Origin: Prochloron didemni P4-Papua_New_Guinea
GTDB lineage: Bacteria > Cyanobacteriota > Cyanobacteriia > Cyanobacteriales > Prochloraceae
Direction of reading: 5' to 3'
Length of the DNA stretch: 34,347 nt
Assembly: GCA_000252485.1 (NCBI GenBank)
Contig: JH610546.1
Location: forward strand, 1 to 34,347
In this document: piece after piece, positions 6,985-14,443 of the stretch
Position numbering within the stretch: the stretch's first letter is position 1
How the letters are laid out: each line of letters opens with the position of its first letter
Position numbers and translations under genes: made by a program
The notes under the pieces: model-generated
Database searches by the model: none
What the model saw: only the letters and a program-made list of their open reading frames with translations
Told to the model about the DNA's origin: nothing

Positions 6985-7658
6985 AGAGCATCTCTCAAAC
7001 TTCGTGCGCCAAAGCGATGAACAGCACGGTAGCCGATGCGAACAACCCAAGGTTGGGCATTAGGAATACGCTCATAAAGTTGTCGGGTAGCAGCCATCGT
7101 ATCATCTGCAAGCTCAAACGCTCCCGTTTCAATGTCGATCGCCACAATTTTTCCGTAGTTTCCGGCTTCAACTTGAGGTTTTATCTGGTTTTCATAAAGA
7201 TAATCACGACTCTCTTTCCGGAAAACGGAAGCCGCGAAGTTTTAACTCGCGGATGAAGTTGAGGAGGCACTTCGACTTCGCGGTCCCTGAGCGTAGCCGA
7301 AGGGCAGTGACCACGGATTTATCCGCTATCCCCTTAAGGGGAGGGAGACAGTAAAGCCCCCCGTAAACTCCCATTTCTGGGGTAAAGTTTGCCTCGCCAA
7401 GGTTATCGGTCGGTACTATCCAAGCCGCACTGCCTTACCCCTCGTAGAGCTGTTTAACGACTCGGTTCTAGAGCCGGTCACTGGCTCATCCCAGGGTAGG
7501 AACTTCAACGCTTCCCGATAACGTAGCTCCCATAAAGAGAACTTAGGCTAGTCAACTAGCTTTAGCTTTGGGGCACGAAGCCCCGCTGCAGAGGGCGCGG
7601 GGTGCTGACCTCGTTGGGCAAATTCCTCTTTACTGTAGCGGGGTTGTCGAACTGTCAT
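6981..7658 (-). pseudogene. Small conserved cyanobacterial protein, interrupted by a 399-bp insert
   Basis: Two exon-like pieces on the minus strand: 7658-7610 encodes MTVRQPRYSKEEFAQRG, and 7207-6981 encodes RDYLYENQIKPQVEAG onward, including GKIVAIDIETGAFELADD and VVRIGYRAVHRFGARSL. Removing bases about 7,209-7,607 restores one uninterrupted 92-codon frame, so the intact ancestor can be read exactly. Proteins of this sort are found upstream of clan AA proteases in many cyanobacteria (from memory) and are of unknown function. The 4-base overlap with the protease start supports an old operon. The insert contains stops in this frame, so no full-length product is expected unless the insert is removed. 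Confidence 0.8.
7209..7607 (+). mobile_element. 399-bp structured non-coding insertion (IS200/IS605-derived or omega-RNA-like?)
   Basis: The boundaries come from the interrupted host gene; a GAC is shared by both junctions (7,208-7,210 and 7,607-7,609), so the ends can slide by up to three bases. Left end: hairpins TTCCG/CGGAA (7,216-7,230) and CCGCGA/TCGCGG (7,232-7,252). Right end: CCCCGC/GCGGGG (7,581-7,602). Inside are CCCCTTAAGGGG (7,330-7,341) and GAGCC/GGCTC (7,471-7,487). The right-end context (GAAGCC, GC-rich hairpin, TGCTGAC) resembles right ends of IS200/IS605 elements, and a short frame ending ASPRLSVG...LPYPS-stop resembles some TnpB tails (weak). No transposase is present, so it would be non-autonomous, like palindrome-associated elements. 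Family assignment is an inference. Confidence 0.6.
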
Positions 7659-7755
7659 GGGCTTGACCTCGATCTCAACTTTGCTCTTCCATTTTAGGGT
7701 ACATCACAATCCAACAATGCAAGTTGAGCCATGACAACTTCAAACCAGTCAAAAA
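7659..7755. other. Short spacer
   Basis: 97 bases between the interrupted gene and the Uma2 gene; nothing recognised. Confidence 0.4.
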
Positions 7756-8373
7756 CTAAAGATCATCGCCTTCCATTTGCTGTCGAATAGTATCTCGAAA
7801 GGCCATCACCGCGTCAAACTGCTCCTCAGGTTTAATATAGCGAGCTAGCAAGTTGAGGTCTAATGTCGAGAGGAGCTTACTCCCCTCGCCTAACTCATAC
7901 CCAGTTGTGCCCAGATGATAAATCGAAAACTGTCCTGACTGCCACTGCCACACTTCCCTAACCCCCAGACCTTGATAGATATCCAGCTTATTCACCAGTC
8001 CACTGGTTATCACCACCTCGATCGCCAAATCGGGAAATTCCTTCTTTGCCCCTAAACAATAACACTCATCTGGCTCCAGCCCCCGCTGTTTAGCCGCTTG
8101 ACGAAATGTGGTGGATCCCCCTGCATGGAATCGTGTTCCGGTTTCTTGCAGGTAGGCTTCTATCAACATGCCGATCATCTTTTTGAGATCCTCAGGTGCT
8201 GAAGAATTGGTCATGATTTCCAGGGTTCCTTCTAAATAGCTCATTCGCAAGGTTGGAAAGTTATCTCCGAGAACATCTAGCAGACCCTCGTACTGATACC
8301 AATCAACACCATGGAGCAGAACCCGTTGCTCTCCATCCACCTCAGGAGAAGAAGCTAAGATAGCAGAATTCAT
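7756..8373 (-). CDS. Uma2 family (DUF820) endonuclease-like protein
   Basis: 205 residues from ATG at 8373, which overlaps the stop of the upstream antitoxin-like gene (ATGA). The Uma2 fold is a PD-(D/E)XK nuclease. The conserved pieces are YLEGTLEIMT (first acidic residue, about residue 52), PDECYCLG, the core FPDLAIEVVITSG (D and E of the motif) and the final LDIYQGLGVREVWQW with Lys/Tyr. Uma2 genes are hugely expanded in cyanobacteria; their biological role is unresolved. The coupled small RHH-like gene upstream suggests an antitoxin-like partner. It appears intact. Confidence 0.88.
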   Translation of the reverse strand: MNSAILASSPEVDGEQRVLLHGVDWYQYEGLLDVLGDNFPTLRMSYLEGTLEIMTNSSAPEDLKKMIGMLIEAYLQETGTRFHAGGSTTFRQAAKQRGLEPDECYCLGAKKEFPDLAIEVVITSGLVNKLDIYQGLGVREVWQWQSGQFSIYHLGTTGYELGEGSKLLSTLDLNLLARYIKPEEQFDAVMAFRDTIRQQMEGDDL

Positions 8374-8615
8374 GGTAGGAGTTCCCAACCAGCCTCTTCA
8401 ATTGGCTCAATAATATCGCCTAAGATACTAATCCTTCCCTTCATACAACCAAAGAAAGACTCTGTAGAGGACTGAGATGACTCTGGGCTAGATTGCTCGA
8501 TAGTTTGAAATTGTTCCAACACATGAGTCACAAATGCATCAGGACTAGTGTAAAGTCCCAGCTTTACCTGGGTTTTAATGAAATTATCGAGTCGATCCGG
8601 TACGGAAATTTGCAT
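8370..8615 (-). CDS. Small antitoxin-like protein (ribbon-helix-helix N-terminus)
   Basis: 81 residues from ATG at 8615; the longer upstream frame is not family-like. The N-terminus MQISVPDRLDNFIKTQVKLG plus YTSPDAFVTHVLEQF looks like a ParD/CopG-type ribbon-helix-helix. The C-terminus FGCMKGRISILGDIIEPIEE resembles the tail of VapB/DUF2281-type antitoxins. It would bind DNA as a dimer. The stop overlaps the Uma2 start by 4 bases, so the two are translationally coupled. No PIN or ParE toxin is adjacent, so the partner is presumably Uma2. Confidence 0.65.
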   Translation of the reverse strand: MQISVPDRLDNFIKTQVKLGLYTSPDAFVTHVLEQFQTIEQSSPESSQSSTESFFGCMKGRISILGDIIEPIEEAGWELLP

Positions 8616-8952
8616 AGTCTTAATTGGATAACATTGTGAACAACCCACAGGGATTGGGTCAAGTAAACTCAAGATTAGATTGCTCCAGAGACTAGGATGG
8701 CAGCCCTCCAGAGCGAAGTACCTCCATTCTGCGTTTTTGGACAACTCTAGTATAAACTCACCCTTCACAGCTGCCCGCATAAGGCAGAAAAATCGTCGCT
8801 AGTAGTTCCAAAATTTATTTGCTTTTTATATTTTTGTAATATTTCTGCAAATAGTAAGAATATTTTTGGTCAATTTTATATTTTTTCCCAATAAAAGAAG
8901 GTCAAAAAGAATTCGAGGTTTTGCCAAGACAGTTTGAACAACTTATTACCGA
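8616..8952. other. AT-rich spacer, no gene seen
   Basis: 337 bases. The right part (8,810-8,900) is very AT-rich. A 27-codon plus-strand open frame ending ...[13 protein letters not shown] at about 8,956 has no start and is not recognised; it could be a chance frame or gene debris. Confidence 0.4.
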
Positions 8953-9546
8953 TTAATCTAATTCCTGTCTTCCTTCCAATGCTCGTGCTAAGGTGACTTC
9001 ATCTGCATATTCCAAGTCTCCACCCATAGGCAAACCAAAGGCGATGCGGGTTACTTTGGTAAAAGGTTTCAATAGTTGACCCACATATAAAGTTGTGGTT
9101 TCTCCTTCTACAGAAGGGGCGATGGCCAAGATTACTTCTTCGATCTTTTCTTTGCTGACTCGCTGGACTAAGGGTTGGATGTAGAGTTGTTCTGGTCCGA
9201 TGCCATCCATGGGGGAGATAGTACCGCCGAGAACATGATAGCGACCACTATATTCTCGGGTTTTTTCTAAAGCAATCACATCGCGAGAGTCGGCGACGAC
9301 GCAGATAATATTTTGATCTCGATTGGGATGGCGGCAAATAGAACACACCGGTTCGGCGGAGAGATGGAAGCAGACTTTGCACAAACCCACTCGCTTTTTC
9401 GCTTCTATCAGGGCCGTGGCCAAGGCTTGTATTTCTGCTTCCGGTCGCTTGATAATATGCAGGGCTAACCGTTGGGCCGTTTTCGGTCCTATTCCTGGTA
9501 ACCGTTGTAGTTCTTCGATTAGCCGGGCTAAGGGTGGAGTATAAAT
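8953..9546 (-). CDS. recR: Recombination protein RecR, apparent ATT start
   Basis: 197 residues when read from the ATT at 9546. RecR works with RecO and RecF to load RecA at gaps. Domains in order: helix-hairpin-helix ([17 protein letters not shown], residues about 14-30), four-Cys zinc motif ([16 protein letters not shown]), Toprim domain ([20 protein letters not shown]) and C-terminal [20 protein letters not shown]. The family start (M/V)[12 protein letters not shown] appears here as I-Y-T-P-P with ATT in the start position. An in-frame TAG lies seven codons upstream, and no ATG, GTG or TTG occurs before the HhH. GGGAG lies about 11 bases upstream of the ATT. Starting at the internal TTG (9423) would remove the HhH. 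Either a rare ATT start or a start-codon mutation. Confidence 0.9.
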   Translation of the reverse strand: MYTPPLARLIEELQRLPGIGPKTAQRLALHIIKRPEAEIQALATALIEAKKRVGLCKVCFHLSAEPVCSICRHPNRDQNIICVVADSRDVIALEKTREYSGRYHVLGGTISPMDGIGPEQLYIQPLVQRVSKEKIEEVILAIAPSVEGETTTLYVGQLLKPFTKVTRIAFGLPMGGDLEYADEVTLARALEGRQELD

Positions 9547-9766
9547 TGGGCGATGGTCTCCCTAGTTGAGATTGTGCTTCTGGGATTATAGCAGGAGCAT
9601 AAGGGTATACTCTTAAGAGGCACGAAGAACTAAAGAATAGAGAAAATTAAACATAATTAGGGCTTGCGGAAAAAAGGCGTTGCGAATTCTCTCATCTTCT
9701 CTTGTTTATTTTTTAACGTATTGACTAATGTTTTTCGGTGGTATTCCTAGAGGTGGCCCACTAATT
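9547..9766. other. Spacer, no gene seen
   Basis: 220 bases upstream of recR and downstream of the ABC-transporter remnant; nothing recognised. Confidence 0.4.
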
Positions 9767-10060
9767 CTAATTCCTAACGCTTATTTGACCATAGTCTAAC
9801 CTGATAACTCGATCGGCTAAATCGAAGTACCGATCGTCATGGGTAATTACCAATACTGCTTTTCCTCGGTTTTTTAGTTCTGATAGAAATTGAACGTAAA
9901 AAATTTCTTTAAATAAAGGATCTTGGTCAGCTGCCCACTCATCAATTAGCAGGAGGAAATTTTGAATATTTACTTCGGGAAATACTTTCGATTCAGTTTG
10001 CATTATGATTTTTTGCTCAATACAAGTACAGCTGTTTGATTTGATAACAAGATTGCCTGT
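9767..10060 (-). pseudogene. C-terminal remnant of a cyclic-peptide-type ABC transporter
   Basis: About 65 clear residues at the end of the frame: Walker B region LLLIDEWAADQDPLFKEIFY, followed by FLSELKNRGKAVLVITHDDRYF (H-loop His) and DRVIRLDYGQI. EWAADQDP is characteristic of the SyrD/PvdE-type (cyclic peptide export) ABC family. Everything upstream (membrane domain, Walker A, signature) is missing, and the preceding ~40 codons match nothing I know. The frame begins within or just after the methyltransferase 3' end. It probably marks a lost export gene, possibly once linked to a natural-product or peptide locus. Confidence 0.75.
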
Positions 10061-10068
10061 TACCTTCA

Positions 10069-10890
10069 TCACATCGATTTCATGAGTCGTAAGCGACCTA
10101 CTAGAACAGGAGGAAACTGATGGAAATTTGCTCCCCAAGACAACGGAGAATTTCCAGATAAATAGTCAGAGGAGAATGATGGTTCTTCTATTCCATCTAA
10201 CACAAAACCAACATCAAATGCCTCGCCCAGAAGAATATGAAGAGGGCGGTGAAAGAATAGGTGAGGTTTTGGCTGATCATCGAAGGCCAACCCCTGTCTT
10301 ACAGTAGACTCTAAATAATTAGATATCTTTAACGCGTACTCGGTTACTAATTGACCATTTCTATCTTCAAGTTCGGCTACCATTTTTACGTGCATACTGT
10401 TAAAGCACGGGTGCATTACAGAAAAGACAAAATCGCCGCTAGGAGAAAGAACTTTGGCCAAGAATTTCATCAAAGGTCTTAGATCTGCCATGTCCATTAG
10501 GCCCATTGCACAAATAGCAACGTCAAAACGATTGCTTTCTAATTCATTTAAAGCGTTTTCGTTTGTGGCATCGAGAACCCGATACTCTACCCTTTGAGAA
10601 TACCTGTGTGTTCTAGCTTTTGCCTTTTCTATCATTTCTCTAGCAAAATCAACTGCTAGTACTTTAGCTCCTAAAGCTGCTAAACGTTTTGAAGTTAATC
10701 CCGTTCCGCAAGCAATGTCTAGAACACGAGTATTATCTTTTAACCTTAACAATCTCTCAGTAGAAGGCCATACAAGCAAACGATGAAAGTCATTACCTTC
10801 ATCTCCCATTCGGTCATCCCAAAGATGTGCCATCGCGTTCCAAGCATCTTTCGTTTCGTTGTTTTGTTGTTGCAAATTAGTAGTATTCAT
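10069..10890 (-). CDS. Class I SAM-dependent methyltransferase
   Basis: 273 residues. Methyltransferase domain (residues about 15-160): acidic motif preceded by DNTRVLDIACGTGLTSKRLA (motif I, SAM binding), VLAVDFAREMIEKA (motif II), YRVLDAT, FDVAICAMGLMDM (motif IV) and LSPSGDFVFSVMHPCF. The C-terminal ~110 residues are likely the substrate-binding part (HLFFHRPLHILLGEAF). The type resembles small-molecule methyltransferases of the Methyltransf_11/25 group; the substrate is unknown. Lower GC and different codon use than recR, beside an ABC-exporter remnant and a dead transposase, suggest acquired DNA. Confidence 0.85.
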   Translation of the reverse strand: MNTTNLQQQNNETKDAWNAMAHLWDDRMGDEGNDFHRLLVWPSTERLLRLKDNTRVLDIACGTGLTSKRLAALGAKVLAVDFAREMIEKAKARTHRYSQRVEYRVLDATNENALNELESNRFDVAICAMGLMDMADLRPLMKFLAKVLSPSGDFVFSVMHPCFNSMHVKMVAELEDRNGQLVTEYALKISNYLESTVRQGLAFDDQPKPHLFFHRPLHILLGEAFDVGFVLDGIEEPSFSSDYLSGNSPLSWGANFHQFPPVLVGRLRLMKSM

Positions 10891-10914
10891 GATTTTCTAT
10901 CGATTTCAATTTTT

Positions 10915-11310
10915 AAGCGAATAATATCATTTCTGTATATATTCCTCTTTAACATTTTTTAAATTAGTACGCAATATTTCAGATAAAATTGTTTTTTGTT
11001 CATCTAAATTACTTAAACCTTTTTTTTCCTAGTAGTTTTCCATAGATAGGAATGACTCTCTTTTGATAAATCAAACTTACTATCATTAGATTTACTCCTG
11101 TCCATTGAGTTCTATCTGTCGCTAAATATGCTACACCTAATGGTTGGAAATTTAATCTCTACCAAATTTCTAAAATAGGGAACCAAATATTTCTAAAGTT
11201 TAAATCAGGTAACGATAAAAATCTTTTAATTTTCTTGCGCCAGCAATAAACAAAATTTTAACTGGAAACTTGTTTGCTAATTCTTCAACTGTAGTTATTT
11301 TATATTTTTG
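10915..11310 (-). pseudogene. Degenerate IS4-like transposase
   Basis: Translating the minus strand in two frames gives a recognisable transposase with stops and frameshifts. First KILFIAGARKLKDFYRY (about 11,270-11,220), then, shifted, LPDLNFRNIWFPILEIW, a stop, and NFQPLGVAYLATDRTQWTGV with NLMIVSLIYQKRVIPIYG. DRTQW carries the first catalytic Asp of the DDE triad in IS4-related transposases. A further shift gives LSNLDEQKTILSEILRTNLK and the match ends near 10,915. The C-terminal half with the other catalytic residues is missing, and terminal repeats were not found. Confidence 0.75.
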
Positions 11311-11383
11311 TTGTCAGAGAGTCAGCCAAGTATAGGGACTATACCCCTAAATCCCCTTGATCAAAGATTAATTATTAATTCCA

Positions 11384-11456
11384 TGGAGTTAAGCGGACTC
11401 GAACCGCTGGCCCCCTCAATGCCATTGAGGTGCTCTACCAACTGAGCTATAACCCC
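11384..11456 (-). tRNA. tRNA-Ala (anticodon GGC)
   Basis: On the minus strand the 73-nt sequence folds as a full cloverleaf: acceptor GGGGTTA/TAACTCC with discriminator A73, D arm TAGCTCAGTTGGTAGAGC (U8 included), anticodon stem CCTCA/TGAGG with loop ATGGCAT (anticodon GGC, reading GCC/GCU), and T arm with GGTTCGAGTC. The G3:U70 pair, the identity element for AlaRS, is present. CCA is not encoded. Confidence 0.97.
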
Positions 11457-11535
11457 GAGTAAGCCATTTACTATCATTACACTTATTGCTGTCTTTTGTC
11501 AAGTTGTGGGAAAAATTTTTTTAGCAACTGGGTAG

Positions 11536-11727
11536 TTAAGCGCTGTGGGTGAGATAGCTGAGACAATTACCCATGAGAAAGTAGACTACCAGCATTGCTG
11601 CCGCGGACATGGCAACCAGGATTCCCGCCAGCATGAGGGAGAACTCCTTCTCTTGAAAGGCTTGCTGCATTAAATGTAACGACCAGGCCACTAAGGCAAT
11701 GTCGAAAATGAGAATAGGAATCAACAT
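11536..11727 (-). CDS. Small conserved two-helix membrane protein
   Basis: 63 residues: MLIPILIFDIALVAWSLHLM (first membrane segment), a short charged turn (QQAFQEKEFS), and a second segment LMLAGILVAMSAAAMLVVYF. It resembles a small protein of unknown function found across cyanobacteria. Neighbours are tRNA-Ala and, farther upstream on the same strand, hisF; spacing suggests independent transcription. Confidence 0.7.
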   Translation of the reverse strand: MLIPILIFDIALVAWSLHLMQQAFQEKEFSLMLAGILVAMSAAAMLVVYFLMGNCLSYLTHSA

Positions 11728-11944
11728 ATTTTACAAAATGTAAACTTTTTCCTCTATTCTAATACATATTTTCAAGTTTTGTAAAGCTCTGAAAAGAAAA
11801 GTTTTTTCCCAACAAGGTAAGAAAAAAATAGGTAGTTGTACCTTTTCCTACCTCACCAACGGGTGCGATCAAAACCAGTTGGTTTAATATCTAGTTTTTT
11901 CAGAAAATTGTAACTGCAGTCCGTCAGGAGACTATTGATACTGC

Positions 11945-12112
11945 TTTTGACTACAGCTAACAATAAACAATGAACAATAAACAATGAACAATTAAGAGTT
12001 CGTGCAAGAAAAATGCCCCTTTCGCTTTGTACAAAGGTGATGCAGCAGATGCAGCATTCTTGTAATCGAAAATGTATTATATAACGAAACTTTAGGAGCG
12101 AAGCGCTATACA
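11945..12112. repeat. Composite dispersed repeat, copy B (inverted relative to copy A)
   Basis: Read on the minus strand from about 12,112: TATAGCGCTTCGC, AT-rich part, ATCACCTTTGTACAAAGCG, GGGCATTTTTCTTGCACGAA, CTCTTAATTGTTCATTG, then TTTATTGTTCATTG units. The order and about 150 bases match copy A at 4,088-4,264 with point changes. It lies between hisF and the small membrane protein. Minus-strand frames through it are not genes. Confidence 0.85.
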
Positions 12113-12158
12113 ACTAAAAAACTCTCTTGGACTACTTTTGACCACATCCCTCACTCAC

Positions 12159-12926
12159 TCACCTTCTAACTGGTACTTGATTTTGAGCGAGATAAGCCTT
12201 AATTTCAGCAATGCTTAATTGGCCGTAATGCAGAAGGGATGCCAAGAGTGCCGCTTCTGCTTTCCCTTCTGTCAGGGCTTCATATATATGCTGGCAGTTC
12301 CCCGCGCCGCCGGAAGCAATGACGGGAATTTCCACCGCTTCCGCAATGGTACGAGTTAGCTCTAAATCGTACCCTGCCTGGGTTCCATCCCCGTCCATGC
12401 TAGTAACCAGCAGCTCTCCTGCTCCCCTAGCTTCCACTTCTTTGGCCCATTCAATGGCATCTTTACCGGTGTTTTCCCTGCCTCCTCGAATGTATACGTC
12501 CCAAGCTAAGTTGCTGGAACCTTTACGCCGTCTGGCATCTATGGCCACTACGATGCACTGCTTGCCAAAGCGATCGCTCCCTCGATTAATAAAGTCTGGG
12601 TTGCGCACGGCGGATGAGTTGATACTCACTTTATCCGCTCCTGCTCTTAACAATTTTTTAATATTTTCTAAGGTTTGAATGCCGCCCCCCACGGTGAGAG
12701 GAATAAATACTTGTTCCGCCGTGCGGTAGACCACATCAAGAATAGTGTCTCGGTCTTCGTGGGTGGCGGTGATGTCTAGAAAAACCAATTCGTCAGCACC
12801 AGCTTCGTTGTAGACTCGGGCTAGTTCTACTGGGTCTCCAGCATCTTGCAGGTTGACGAAGTTGACTCCTTTAACTACTCGGCCAGCATTTACGTCTAAA
12901 CAGGGGAGAATTCTTTTAGCTAACAT
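12159..12926 (-). CDS. hisF: Imidazole glycerol phosphate synthase, cyclase subunit
   Basis: 255 residues, the full family length. HisF takes ammonia from HisH and PRFAR to form imidazole glycerol phosphate plus AICAR (histidine synthesis, with link to purines). Catalytic Asp11 is in [16 protein letters not shown], and the second catalytic Asp is in [10 protein letters not shown] (near residue 130). Phosphate-binding loops LTVGGGIQ and VIASGGAGN are present, as is the half-barrel repeat [11 protein letters not shown]. hisH is not adjacent, as usual in cyanobacteria. The start ATG is followed upstream by a GATAGTGGATA tandem repeat. Confidence 0.97.
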   Translation of the reverse strand: MLAKRILPCLDVNAGRVVKGVNFVNLQDAGDPVELARVYNEAGADELVFLDITATHEDRDTILDVVYRTAEQVFIPLTVGGGIQTLENIKKLLRAGADKVSINSSAVRNPDFINRGSDRFGKQCIVVAIDARRRKGSSNLAWDVYIRGGRENTGKDAIEWAKEVEARGAGELLVTSMDGDGTQAGYDLELTRTIAEAVEIPVIASGGAGNCQHIYEALTEGKAEAALLASLLHYGQLSIAEIKAYLAQNQVPVRR

Positions 12927-13010
12927 TTGATAGTGGATAGTGGATAGTGGATAGTGGATAGTGGATAGTTGATAGTTGATAGTTATACAGCACAGCAGCG
13001 GTTTTTCTCA
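12927..13010. repeat. GATAGTGGATAGT tandem repeat with conserved GTTATACAGC tail
   Basis: Units of GTGGATA/GTTGATA directly upstream of hisF, followed by GTTATACAGCACAGCAGCGG and CACTCAAT. The same layout occurs at 21,303-21,400 and, inverted, at about 15,750-15,812. Confidence 0.85.
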
Positions 13011-13089
13011 CTCAATACCTGGTTACTGCTAAAAAGTCAAGCATTTTTGGAACTTGCCAGATATGACTTGAGTTATTTAAATATAAAGA

Positions 13090-13143
13090 GCAACAAACAA
13101 CAAACAACAAACAACAAACAACCAACAACCAACAACTAATAAC
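13090..13143. repeat. Heptanucleotide STRR at the 3' end of the M20 amidohydrolase
   Basis: CAACAAA/CAACCAA units. On the minus strand the hydrolase stop (TTTTGTTATTAGTTG) is read from the last units, so the repeat sets the stop codon. Confidence 0.85.
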
Positions 13144-14347
13144 AAAACTTTTCCACACACCGAACAAAGATTTCCACTCCCATTCCTAAAACAGATTCAT
13201 CGAAATCAAAACGAGGATGGTGATGGGGATGAATCAAACCTTTCTCAGAATTAGCAGAACCCAAGAAAAAGTAACATCCCGGCACTTGATTCAGAAAGAA
13301 AGACATATCCTCACTAGCCATAGTCTGGCACTCTGGAACTACTCCTAATGGTGTTTCCACAACATCCAAAGCCACAGAACGCACCAACTCTGCCATCTGA
13401 GAATCGTTAACTGTAGGCGGATACATTTGCCAATAATCTAACTCATACTCTGCCCCATGACTCTGACAAATTCCTGCAATAATTGCTTCAATCCTCGCAC
13501 CAAAAAATCCTGCCAAACTAGGATTGAAATACCGCACCGTGCCACTCATAGAAGCGGTATCGGCAATTACATTATATTTCTGCCCCGCATGAAGTTCCCC
13601 AATGGTCACTACAGCAGAATCAATAGGGTCAACATTGCGAGCCACAATAGTTTGCAGCGCATTCACAATTTGAGCTACAACCACCACCGAATCAACAGTA
13701 GTTTGGGGAATGGCTCCGTGACCTCCCTTCCCCAGAATCTTACAGTTAAACAATTCCACCGCCGCCATTAAAGGACCGCTACGGACTCCTATCTTACCTA
13801 CAGGGAGATAGTTCCACAAATGTAGGCCAATAATGCCATCCACCTGGGGATTTTCTAGCACCCCCGCCTCAATCATGGGTTTTGCCCCTCCCGGACCTTC
13901 CTCAGCCGGTTGGAAGATTATCTTCACCGTACCCCGAAAATCTTGAGGATGGTTCCAGAGATGGTAGGCAGTCCCGAGAGCGATCGCCGTATGACCGTCA
14001 TGTCCGCAGGCGTGCATTATCCCATCATGCTGAGAACGATAAGCTACCTGGTTTTCCTCAGTAATAGGCAGACCATCCATATCCGCCCGAATGGCCAACA
14101 CCGGACCGGGGTCATTGCCTTCTATAATAGCAACAATACCCGTTTTCGCAATCCCTGTTTGATGTGGAATACCCCATTGCCGCAATTTGCCTGCGATGGA
14201 TTCTGCAGTTAAAAACTCTTGGAAACCCAGTTCCGGTCGCTGATGGAGATGCCGTCGCCATTCTACTAGCTGAGACTGCAATGCTCGAATGTCAGAGCGA
14301 ATTTGACTTTTATGGAGAGTATTGAGAGTGGAAACACTTAAAACCAT
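13136..14347 (-). CDS. M20 family metallopeptidase (amidohydrolase)
   Basis: 403 residues. The family hydrolyses N-acyl or N-acetyl amino acids and related amides with a dinuclear metal centre (hippurate hydrolase, IAA-amino acid hydrolase and N-acyl-L-amino-acid amidohydrolase group). Seen: RRHLHQRPELGFQEF (residues about 31-45), the metal motif MHACGHDGHTA, FQPAEEGPGGAKPMIEAG (catalytic Glu), GLHLWNYLPVGKIG, dimerisation-domain motif GKGGHGAIP, and the C-terminal metal His in LIHPHHHPRFDFDE. All catalytic motifs look intact. The physiological substrate is not evident from context. Confidence 0.93.
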   Translation of the reverse strand: MVLSVSTLNTLHKSQIRSDIRALQSQLVEWRRHLHQRPELGFQEFLTAESIAGKLRQWGIPHQTGIAKTGIVAIIEGNDPGPVLAIRADMDGLPITEENQVAYRSQHDGIMHACGHDGHTAIALGTAYHLWNHPQDFRGTVKIIFQPAEEGPGGAKPMIEAGVLENPQVDGIIGLHLWNYLPVGKIGVRSGPLMAAVELFNCKILGKGGHGAIPQTTVDSVVVVAQIVNALQTIVARNVDPIDSAVVTIGELHAGQKYNVIADTASMSGTVRYFNPSLAGFFGARIEAIIAGICQSHGAEYELDYWQMYPPTVNDSQMAELVRSVALDVVETPLGVVPECQTMASEDMSFFLNQVPGCYFFLGSANSEKGLIHPHHHPRFDFDESVLGMGVEIFVRCVEKFCY

Positions 14348-14443
14348 TTTGTTGAGAAAGGATTAATTCTTATTGTCAATTATATATCAATTTTTTTTAT
14401 TATATCACATATCTAACCTTGCTTACAGGAAAAAGGAGAAACA

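Noticed and set aside
7209-7607. Group II intron as explanation of the 399-bp insert
   Set aside because: No GUGYG-type 5' end or domain V was seen in the orientation of the host gene, and end hairpins fit a transposable element better.
7320-7607. RNase P RNA or tmRNA
   Set aside because: Core signature sequences of these RNAs as I know them in cyanobacteria are absent.
8616-8780. 55-codon N-terminal extension of the antitoxin-like protein
   Set aside because: The sequence before MQISVPDRL has no family-like character, and the RHH start fits the internal ATG.
11853-12113. 86-codon minus-strand frame
   Set aside because: It lies across the composite repeat copy B and its tandem end, with no family-like sequence.
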